This document shows positions 52,739-62,269 of a stretch of DNA of 64,000 nucleotides, one piece after another. The DNA is from Owenia fusiformis. Lineage: Eukaryota; Annelida; Polychaeta; Sabellida; Oweniidae. The notes beneath the pieces were generated by a model. It made no database searches. It was not told the DNA's origin and worked only from the letters and a program-made list of their open reading frames with translations. Each line of letters starts with the position of its first letter. Within the stretch, counting starts at the first letter, position 1. The stretch is taken from positions 40,085,366 to 40,149,365 of the forward strand of contig CAIIXF020000001.1 of assembly GCA_903813345.2 (NCBI GenBank), in the 5' to 3' direction. A program made the position numbers and the translations under genes.

Positions 52739-53132
52739 AAAGGACGATTCTCGGTTTGGAGAACAGTCTTCTGGGTTAATAATTTTTTCATGAAAAATAT
52801 AGAAATATTACCCAAATTAAATTATGAATATTTAAAAGAGGACATTTAAATCTACAAGATGTAAAGATAACAAATTGGTCTGAAGCAGTGATAACGCTCA
52901 ATTAGGCCGATTCAATAAAATACAAGTCTCGATTTGGGGAAAAAAGGTCATCAGTGTACTGCGCTAATATTTTTTTGTGAAACATCTAGAAATATTACCC
53001 AAACTAAATTATGACTATTCAAAAGAAGACATTCAAATCTATATTATGTAAAAAAAATCAAATTTGTCCGAAGCAGGGATAATGCTCATTTAGATTGATG
53101 AACTTCGTTCTCCAAACCGAGAATCGTCCTTT
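52739..53132. mobile_element. About 394-bp element with perfect 26-bp inverted ends
   Basis: Left end AAAGGACGATTCTCGGTTTG... (52739-52764) and right end (53107-53132) are perfect 26-bp reverse complements. The interior holds two imperfect direct copies of about 125 bp (each containing AAATATTACCCAAA, then GAAGCAG and AATGCTCA-like motifs). There is no transposase ORF. The target duplication is ambiguous because the flanking ATAATT/AATTAT is itself palindromic. Confidence 0.8.
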
Positions 53133-53139
53133 CAATTAT

Positions 53140-54560
53140 AAAATGTTTTATTAATATCAAAACTGTCAGTTTAAGAAAAGTTGAAGAAAAACGATGGTTG
53201 GCCTTAATAGGAGTATTTACATCCTTTAATTTAAATTCTTCATCCATCTTCATTTCATAAATGTAAAGAATACATATGAATTACATGTATTATCTCTATT
53301 AGTCATCTACTGTAGATTGGGTTAATTTGTTGCACGCTTTAATTTGATGAATTTGTCAAACTAGGAAAACATGCCAATTTACATCTTCGCCAAAATTATA
53401 AAAGGGTCCCCGGGAATTTTATATGCATGGTGTGTTTAAAGTGACAACATGGTGCACTCAAGTCCTATTGAATGATCCCAGCATGTCGGTAGAATGAAAT
53501 ATTGAACACGTAAAAGGACTTTGAAAATTGTCTATTTTTTATTCTAACAAGTAAAACTTTTCCACGCACCTTCTTTCGATGGATAACAGGGAGAGAAAAT
53601 TGACCAGATTCATTGTCTTCTTCACGAATGACAATTCACTTTTTATTCTCACTATACGCATGCGCAACTCTGATTGAACTATGGGAAGTATTATAGTTCA
53701 TTCAGTGCCATCGTGCCTCAGTTATGGTACACTGAACGAAATAAATGTGTAGTCCCTATTATATCTACCAGGTATTCTCACCTCCATAATTCAGAAAAAT
53801 GAAAAAGAGGAAATCAATCTGCTTTTCCAGTTTTTTATTTCTGATATTTCTAAGTTAAATGGTTGTTAAATTTAGCCATATCCATACACTTCAAGAAAAT
53901 AGGTAGGAAGAAGATGTTAAACTGAATGTCATGCCGATAGCTCAGAAAAGGTAAAATTTTGCAAAAATTCTCTCTGCATCCTCTGCAGACCTTTGTTGCA
54001 CCTTTAGTCAGTTTTAGCAAATCTGAAATGGATAAGAGTGATAATCAGAACACATTACTTCTAAATTGGCTCAGGGGAATCGCTTCAATAATAAATTACT
54101 AGATATAGTAGTTGAATTGAAGGAATGGGTGTAACAATTTGAATTTTGTTCCAGTGTATATGGATGTTATGGCATCAGAGCAATATGTCCAAGCCCTAGT
54201 GTCCACCAAATTAAATAGCCGTCAATATGCCCAAAATGGCAAAATCGCCAAATTAAGTAGTGCCAAATTAACCCAATCTACAGTATTCAAATCAGAAACA
54301 AGCAAAAATGTCAAATTCAATCTGAATTTCACAGGGCTATTACAGGGAAATCATTGTCAGGCTAAAAGGCCAAGGTAACATTTCGGTGATCTAGCAACAA
54401 TGAGTTTTGATGCTTTTCCTTGTTGTGTTGAGGTCTAACAATTTTGAAAGAGAGTTGCATTGCATTGCATAGGTCTGAAAATTACTTTGTTTACTCTCAC
54501 ACTATGAATACTCATTTTAAATATTATTAAAACATAATTATAACATTTGCAAGAATGGTA
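53140..54560. other. Intergenic stretch, nothing recognised
   Basis: No conserved exon, RNA gene or transposon end was identified between the two inverted-repeat elements. The 79-codon frame at 54139-54378 shows no recognisable family. Confidence 0.45.
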
Positions 54561-54566
54561 ATTGTA

Positions 54567-55390
54567 CAGGGTGAGCCAAAAAAGATAACCCAAATAAATG
54601 TTAATAACTCCCGTCTTCTAACATGGATTTGAACTCATATTTGGCACATTTTAACCTTGTTCTGTATGTTCTTTCATTCTACTAGTGTATTATTGGTCTA
54701 CTTTTAATGGTCATGATTTTATGGCCATTTTAAAAAATTTGCTCCAAATGCGGAACATTCATCCCCAAGCCATTTCAAAGATTGGCCACATTTAAAACTC
54801 TAGATGTATGGGCAACGTGAGAGGGTGTTTGTGTGCCTCATGTGAACTCCTATTTGCCTTGAACCCCCCTCTCTTTATAAAACAAACATCCGGCCGATAA
54901 CAACCGCCTTTTCTGAAAGATCAAGAAGCCAAATGCCAGGAACGAACTCCTCTCAGAAAGATGACTATTTTGCCCAAACAATGAATCACACATCTACACT
55001 AGCTATTTGATAAGTGTGCATACCATGCTGTAATTTGATTGGTTTGTTAAAACCGTTTCTGTCTTGCGAACCCCCCCCCCCCCCCCCCAATTTGTTATGA
55101 ACCGAACCCCCAGGCCAGAGGAAAGTTGAACCCTACTTTGTAAATCAAGGCTTCTCCCTTCGAGAAGCATCAGAGAGTTAAAACAAGAGATAAGAAGAAT
55201 GATTAGACCAGTATACATGATATCTGTGAGCATCTAGTCACCTTGTGTGTTCAAATTGGTCATTTGAGATAGACCGATGAAACTTGGTAGAATGAAAAAA
55301 CATTGAACAAGGTTCAAATATGATTTTAAACCTATGCTATATGACTGAACGTTCACATTTGTTTGGGTTATTCTTTTTTGGCTCACCCTG
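54567..55390. mobile_element. Non-autonomous Tc1/mariner-type element, 824 bp, TA target duplication
   Basis: The termini CAGGGTGAGCCAAAAAAGAT and ATTCTTTTTTGGCTCACCCTG are inverted repeats extending about 30 bp (the inner part reads AACCCAAA / TTTGGGTT). Both ends abut TA (54565-54566 and 55391-55392), the expected duplication. CAGGGTG termini are typical of the mariner/Tc1 superfamily. The interior has no intact DDE transposase, and carries a run of about 18 C residues at 55071-55088. It is a deletion derivative or MITE. Confidence 0.85.
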
Positions 55391-55399
55391 TATTGTAAT

Positions 55400-58045
55400 T
55401 GAAACAGGATATATCACAAAGGTAATAGGTAGTAAAACTGTCTTCGTTAAAACAATAGATAATGACTTATGTAGATGGGGATATGAAATCACATTCTGCA
55501 AATAGGTACACAAAGTTATAGTTTATTTATTTATTTATATCAACTTATAATTGATTTAATTCTGTTAATAAATGTCAGGGGATCAAAAGTACATGTATGT
55601 CAATCATAGAGAAATGAATGCATTTGTGGGTTTACCTGAAATAACATGGGACTCTAATTAGGAAGGCATCGAAATTTCTGAACATATGAAACTAACCTTT
55701 ATTTTAACCAAGTGTTGGCTGACTAAAGCAAGTATTTGAGTACTTTCCAAGTTATATTCAAATCAAATGGTATTTTATCTTAGAGTGTATTATGTTTTGG
55801 TTATGATTCGTGATACTAAACTGTATAAACTGTAAACTGTATAATGTGTGCCAGATAAATAAACTCTATCAAACATATTTGCACTGTAATATTAAACCAA
55901 ACCATACACTGCCGTTTCAAGTAGGGTAAGGTGGTTTCTATTTGTAGCTTAAGAATTAAGGGTTGCTCATTAGATTTGGGAGTTACTCAAGGAAATTATT
56001 TGAGGCTTAGGGGAGAAAGATATTTCAGTTAATGTGTCTGAAAATAATTGTATTTTAAAGCTAAGCATTTTAATTGAGAAATTCTCATTTGTGGCTTTGA
56101 TATGAGAGACAGTTTTAAAGAAAAATAGTAAGACTAAGAATGTTAAGATGCCCTAGCAAAATCTTATGGTACACCTTTAAGATCTTGTTTACATCATCAT
56201 ACATCATCGGAGCTTATGGTATACTTTACAGTAAAATCCTAACGGCAACATTTAGGTTTACTCTTGATAAACCTAATAGAATTTACATGTACTTTCAGCT
56301 TTCTACAGGAATTCCATTTGATTTGGTGCTGCCCTTGACATGATTCCCTCATGCTATAGATACTGATTGTCACTGATGCTTGATTAAGCTGAAAGAATGG
56401 CTTCATAAGTTTTTTAAGTGACCTATTGTTAGCCTTCAACTTTTTGTATCCTGCATTGGGTGCTCGTCATTCAGCGTTTGATGTTCGGTGGTCGATGTCT
56501 GTTGGTTTGTTTTTATTGTGATATTCTCGCTCAAATCAAAACAGACAAAGGCGAGTAATTAAATGAGCCTGAATTTATGTTGAAAATGCCCTGTTGCACC
56601 AATGTAATTATATAATCAAAATATTCTGGGAGGAGAGCTCCATCCTACCCCTCCCCTGGCTCACCACAATCTTTTAGGCACTACACTGTTCAAGTAGTCA
56701 GTGTTATGAAGTCACCATGGTACATGTAGTTTTATTGTATTTGATCTAACTTCCTTTGTCAGTCAAAAGCTGACTTAGACATGCTTTACAATTATATACT
56801 TTCTCCACTCCATATTTTTAATGATACTGCCCTTTGTTTATCTGATAAAATACTGTTGAGTGCTTGGAGGATATAAATACAAGTCTGGATTCTTCGATAA
56901 TAAAGTACAACCAATAATGTAGAAAACTTTTTTGGAAATGTTTTTAAAAAGGTTACCCTGAATGAAAGGTTTATATTTTTGAAAACATATGATTTGCATG
57001 CAGTGAATTGGAACTCAGATGATATCTTTGTTTCTGAGTAGACGTGTAATTACTAAGAAAAGATAAACTTTATCACTCAAACATTCAATGGCACCTTTCT
57101 AACCATAGTTCTCAGTATAGAAATGCTACAGGTATAAATCTGTTATCTTGCTACTTTGCTTGTGTTATCTAGAGTAATGTAGATTTCTGTATACTAAAAC
57201 TTTTAAACACTGTAAACACAGTAAAACCTGTCTAAATGGAACATTTGCAAACTACTGAAACTAATTTTTTGTGGGAACATGACCTCATTTAGTGAACATT
57301 GTAGACATCAACAGATCAGTAGCATGATGCATACAAATCATGTTATTGTTTGGATTGTTTATATTTCATCAGATTGATATTAAAACTCAAGAAAGGTATT
57401 TATGACCTAGGATATCCAGAGACCTGTTAAAAGTCTAATAAGGACTCTAATCATAAAATATGAAAAAACATGTGGAAAAACTCATCAATTGACTTTTTAT
57501 AAGCCTTTTCTGTTTTATTAAAGAGATAGAGACTTAGAATTTTTCTATTGATAATATTGAGTTATTGATAGGGAAATGTTCACAATTACAGGATTTCCTG
57601 TACTCTGTATTATAAGATCCATCTTGCCAAGTTATACTCAGGTCCAAAATTCAAGTGATGAATACAAACAAAAGAAAGACAATCTATTCATTAAACTGGG
57701 AAATATAAGTGTACATATCAAGTATATTCAAATGAATCAATAAGGAGGTAATATTCTTGGAATATCAGTAAAGAGTGTCGAAAATACTCGGAGAAGTACA
57801 AATGTAGAATGTGCATTTAAATGGGCATGGATATTAGTGGATGAAGAAGTATCTTATATGTAAATACATTAAATTTGATTTTTGATTAAGTTGAAATTCA
57901 TATATTGATAAGGAACTTCCTAACATAACTATGTACAGTATCAATCGTGTCTAAAATATGCAAATAATGGGCAGTTCAAAACATGGATATCAATATCTGG
58001 ACAAATAAGATATTTGGAATGTGATTCAGACAAGTTGAATCTATT
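55400..58045. other. Intergenic or intronic stretch upstream of the tyrosine-motif gene
   Basis: No conserved exon or repeat boundary was recognised. Because the coding exon at 58051 begins at a splice acceptor, a leader exon and promoter probably lie here or further upstream, but I could not fix them. Confidence 0.4.
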
Positions 58046-58059
58046 TTCAGGTAGCACAC

Positions 58060-58116
58060 ATGAGAAACATACAAGATGGCAAGCTCTTTTCTCCACACAG
58101 GCTGGAAGAAAGGTGA
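58060..58116 (+). other. Overlapping upstream ORF in the 5' leader
   Basis: An ATG at 58060 in another frame (MRNIQDGKLFSPHRLEER) overlaps the start of the main coding sequence and stops after 18 codons. If the exon start at 58051 is right, ribosomes meet this ATG first, which could damp translation of the main frame. Confidence 0.4.
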
Positions 58117-59075
58117 AAAGAATGGAACTCCACCACCCGAAGAGAACAAACCAGTTGGTGAAAAGAATGGAACCCCATCACCTAAAGAGGATACAGCTCA
58201 TGGTAAAAGTGACAATGCTAAAGCACAACCAGAACTTACACCACTCTCTGTCCTGGCTGCTCCCAAAAATTCCAATGAACCTGAGAAGTCAGAACCAGTT
58301 TATGATACCAAGCTACCTGTAGGAGATATAGCTAAAAGGTTTAAACATGCTGAAGCTCGGGCTGCAGAACAAAATGGGGACAAGGGGATATATGAAGCAA
58401 GGGTTGATTTGGCTTTAGAGGATAATCCTAATTCACCAATGAATGGTTCTAGTCAAAGTGTGAATGAACCTGTATATGAGATTTATGACACCGCTGGACG
58501 GGAAGATTCCAATCAAAGGGAAAGACCAGGTTCAATGGAAAGCCCTGTTAAAAGGGGAGTGAAGGATATAATAAGGAACATTGAAAAGAGTAAATCACTT
58601 GAACATGTACCATCCACAGAGGCTGATAGCACTGGGGATAAACTTACTCATAGCAAAAGTGAAATTATTCTGGATGAACAATCCTTCAATCAAATGTCAA
58701 ATCTAGCCAGGGATAAACGAATAGGGAGAAGAGGAAAGGAAAACTCAAAATCCCCAGTGGGCACTCTAAATCGTGATAACCATGAAGCTCAGACTGATGA
58801 ACCTCTGTATGCTTCAGTTGAAAAAGAGAAAAACGCAGGAGATGCTGATGAGGATATCTATGACAATGTGTACATCCCTGGTGTGTCAGATAGTGGAGTG
58901 TTCAGTAAAGAGAAGACACCAGAGAACCTGGTGGATGATGATGAATGGAGGAAGAAGAGCACTGTATATGTTGATGAGAGCCCTATCAGTGATCAAATCA
59001 AAGACTATGAGACATTATATGATTCTGTCACACGAGCACCTGTTGGCTACAGTACTACAAGTGTTCGGCAGAAAG
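58076..59075 (+). CDS. Unidentified adaptor-like protein with tyrosine motifs, 5' coding exon (partial)
   Basis: A 333-codon open frame starts with MASSFLHTGWKKGEKNGTPP. The exon begins at the acceptor CTATTTTCAG (58049-58050), and an in-frame TAG at 58052-58054 supports the ATG at 58076 as start. It ends at a consensus donor (CAGAAAG, GTAAGTAA at 59076), so the gene continues but no downstream exon was recognised. The protein is hydrophilic and lacks a signal peptide. It contains repeated tyrosine motifs in acidic context: EPVYDTK, EPVYEIYDT, EPLYASV, DIYDNVYIP, STVYVDE and YETLYDSV. These resemble SH2-docking sites (YDNV fits the Grb2-type YxN). Two basic helix-like motifs, VGDIAKRFKHAEARA (about residue 83) and VKDIIRNIEKSKSLE (about 162), look related. 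Probably a cytoplasmic signalling scaffold, by inference only. Confidence 0.75.
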
Positions 59076-59184
59076 GTAAGTAACCACCTAATTGAACTCT
59101 TGCATCATTTAAAAGAAAAATGTTGCTTACAAGTTGTGAGTGTCACCCAAAACATAGTTCATCTTATTCAAATGTTCATGTACA

Positions 59185-59357
59185 CAGGCCCGTAGCCTGG
59201 CCAAATATTCTTTAAAAATCATGCAGTTTTCACCATTTTGAGCACTTCTCAAGTGATTTTAGCCATATTTGGGCCAAAATGTGAACCCCACCCTGGAAAT
59301 TTTTGAAAACTGAACCCCCCCCCCCCCCCCCCTTTGCAAATCCTGGCTACGGGCCTG
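59185..59357. mobile_element. 173-bp MITE with CAGGCCCGTAGCC ends and GTACA duplication
   Basis: Perfect 13-bp inverted ends (CAGGCCCGTAGCC and GGCTACGGGCCTG) are flanked by a 5-bp direct repeat GTACA at 59180-59184 and 59358-59362. The interior includes a run of about 18 C residues near 59316-59333. It shares the CAG start and 5-bp duplication with the element at 16934-17139, although the interiors differ. No ORF. Confidence 0.85.
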
Positions 59358-60539
59358 GTACAGCTGTAGTTTTGACTAGGCCCTCATAATAGAGAGAACT
59401 GTGAACATGTTTTACTTGACAATAAAATGGGTCTGAAGGAATAGATATTGTTGTCAAATTCATCTTATTTCCCTTCAGAATGCTCTTTTGATTGCTCTTT
59501 TTTCTTCCAACGTTAAGTCTAATTGGAAACATACTTTTCAAAGATGACAGAAACAACTTTTACAACTGAGGAATGTGTAGTGTCTTGTATTTTGAAATTT
59601 TGAAGACTTTGAGATATTTCAAATTCTTAAAAGGAATGAATATTCTCGATTTAAGTGATTTGACATTGTTTTTTATACATTTGCATGGTAAAAGTCAAGT
59701 TAACCACATACAACTCATTGACATCATTTTAAAAGAACAAAATATAAGTTGTTGTGCTCGGCTAGATTTTTCAGTTGGAGGATGAGATAGAGAAATCACT
59801 ATGACATTTAAATGATCAATTTTAGATTGGTTGCTGTAACCGGTGAACTCAAAATAAAAAGATGTTCACTTGTGTATCTGTCTCCGTATCACTTCCTAGC
59901 GCTATTTATTTATTATCACTATGATCATTTCTGTCCTGTCAAAATATTGAAAAGAATGGATTTGAAATAAATATGAAATGGACTTTTAGCATTTTTCATG
60001 AAAGTTCAGATAGTGTTTTTAATGTCAATGATGCTGTCCCCAGCTCCGATTTCGGTGATCGGCTAGTAAAAAAGGTTTGAGGGCATCATTTTGTTCTAGA
60101 CACTCGCTAGAGTAAATTATCCTAACTTGAGTAAAAATGTGTGGTAAGTGAATTCGCTATGGGCAGTTAGAGAGGCGCCATCTATTCATTTTCAAACAGG
60201 GGGTAGGGGTATAAAATAATTTTTTATCACATTTTAATAGTAAAATGACATTGAAATACTAATAAAATCTTATCAGAAACATTATTTACAATCAGTATGA
60301 ATTTTCTTGTGTGGATTAGGGTGAAAATAAGGGCATATTTTGAAATTCACTACAGGGGCACCACCTATTTTCGTACTTCTACCACATGTAATAAGTTATT
60401 TTAGATTCGTTAAGGTACGAAGTGTACTGAAAAAATTCATTCTAAAGGACCTATATATGTTCATACCACATACTTAAAATTTGATCAATAGCTTTTGTAC
60501 CTGGGGAGAAAAAAATTCTTGAAATTTAAAATTGTGGCA

Positions 60540-61570
60540 TCATGCAGGATAGGGGTGACCATATCTCACATGATTAACTTCCAAAATATGGAGCATATGT
60601 ATCTCAAATGTACTCAAAATGGTGTATGTACTCTTGCTTTGTCATAATATTACTAATAAGAAGTAGAAAAATGATTGTACAATTTAAAAAAATATAAATT
60701 CTCATTTTGGCTTCTGACGTCCCAGGGGTGACCATATCTCACCTTAATAACTTCCAAAATATGGAGCATATGTATCTCAAATGTGCTCAAAATGGTGTAT
60801 GTACTCTTGCTTTGTCATAATATTACTAATAAGAAGTAGAAAAATGATTGTACATTTAAAAAAATATTAATTCTCATTTTGGCTTCTGAAGTTCCAGGGG
60901 TGACCATATCTCACCTTAATATCTTCCAAAATATGGAGCATTTGTATCTCAAATGTGCTCAAAATGGTGTATGTACTCTTGCTTTGTCATAATATTACTA
61001 ATAAGAAGTAGAAAAATGATTGTACAATTTAAAAAATATTAATTCTTATTTTGGCTTCTGACGTTCCAGGGGTGACCATATCTCACCTTAATAACTTCCA
61101 AAATATGGAGCATTTGTATCTCAAATATGCTCAAAATGGTATATATAGTCTTGCCTTGTCATAATATTACTAATAAGATGTAGAGAAATGATTGTACATT
61201 TTAAAAATATTAATTTTCATTTTAGCTTCCGACGTTCCAGGGATGACCACTGACCATATCTCACCTTAATAACTTCCAAAATATGGAACATATGTATCTC
61301 AAATGTACTCAAAGTGGTGTATATAGTCTTGTCTTGTCATAATATTACTAATAAGATGTAGGAAAATGATTGCACATTTTTAAAAATATTAATTCTCATT
61401 TTGGCTTCTGACGTCCCAGGGGTGACCATATCTCACCTTAATAACTTCCAAAATATGGAGCATATGTATCTCAAATGTACTCAAAATGGTGTATGTACTC
61501 TTGCTTTGTCATAATATTATAATAATAAGAAGATTATACATTTAAAAGATTTTAATTTTAGCTTCTGACA
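60540..61570. repeat. About 172-bp tandem repeat, six copies
   Basis: Copies start at AGGGGTGACCATATCTCAC near 60551, 60724, 60896, 61068, 61239 and 61418 (spacings 173, 172, 172, 171 and 179). Each contains AACTTCCAAAATATGGAGCA, ATGTACTCTTGCTTTGTCAT and TGGCTTCTGACGT. The last copy decays near 61570. A further diverged copy lies at about 62280-62500, and reverse-complement copies fill 63480-64000. No conserved frame. Confidence 0.92.
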
Positions 61571-61699
61571 TCCCTCAATAACTTGTAAAATTATGTAACA
61601 TATATATATATCTTTTATTGACTCTTTAGATGTCATATCAATGACATATTAGTCACTAAGGTAGAGCAGTTCTTCCCATTGTCGAGTTGAAGAACTGGT

Positions 61700-61926
61700 A
61701 TCTTTATCCTGGCTAGAACCATAGACAATTCTAGCCAGCGCCAGCCTTTTATCGAGTTAGCAGCACTCTAGTAATCGCCGGTACAGGTCAGCAGTCATAG
61801 GTCAAAGACAAATCACAAGAAGTGCTGTGACCTGGGTTTGAACCCAAGACCTCTACTTTTTCAGCCTGAAGCCAGACTTCCTGCTTTTCAGACCAATGCC
61901 TTAACCACTAGGCCAACCCGGCAACC
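61700..61926 (-). mobile_element. tRNA-derived SINE (minus orientation)
   Basis: Read on the minus strand, the unit begins GTTGCCGGGTTGGCCTAGTG, with an A-box-like TGGCCTAGTGG (plus 61905-61915) and a B-box-like GGGTTCAAACCC (plus 61834-61845). These RNA polymerase III elements are about 60 nt apart, longer than usual and suggestive of a long-variable-arm tRNA ancestor or an inserted segment. It is unlikely to be a functional tRNA because the acceptor arm does not close. The downstream part includes a small hairpin (TGGCTAGAA / TTCTAGCCA). It is inserted between copies of the 172-bp repeat family. Confidence 0.75.
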
Positions 61927-61948
61927 ACAATATATAATATTTAGAGGT

Positions 61949-62056
61949 TATGTCACTATGACGTGAAATATGCCTGAGTTCTCCCAATATAGGCCGACCT
62001 TGGGAGGCTCTATATTTGGGCAAGAACGAAGGCATATTTCACGTCATAGTGACATA
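61949..62056. repeat. Long perfect hairpin, 27-bp arms
   Basis: TATGTCACTATGACGTGAAA... (61949-61975) and its exact reverse complement (62030-62056) form 27-bp arms. Inside, CCCAATATAG and CTATATTTGGG extend the stem imperfectly, leaving a short loop. Just outside, TGATGTATTACAT (62059) pairs with ATGTAATACATCA (near 62253), so a second inverted pair frames the next about 200 bp. Probably MITE-derived. Confidence 0.75.
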
Positions 62057-62269
62057 ACTGATGTATTACATGCTTTTGTTCCCATGGTTACTTTGTATCA
62101 ATGACGTGACGTCATGATATTATCATGGTTATTAAAGAAATCTAATATCAAAACGAGGTAAGCGGGCTATATCGGGGTAATCGGGCAATATCGGTGAATA
62201 TAGCTCGCTAACTTTCCCATTGACTTCCATACAAATGCTTCGCTAGGTATGTAATACATCAATATATAC

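Noticed and set aside
61834-61926. Functional tRNA gene
   Set aside because: A- and B-box sequences are present but the acceptor stem does not close and spacing is abnormal; a SINE is the better reading.
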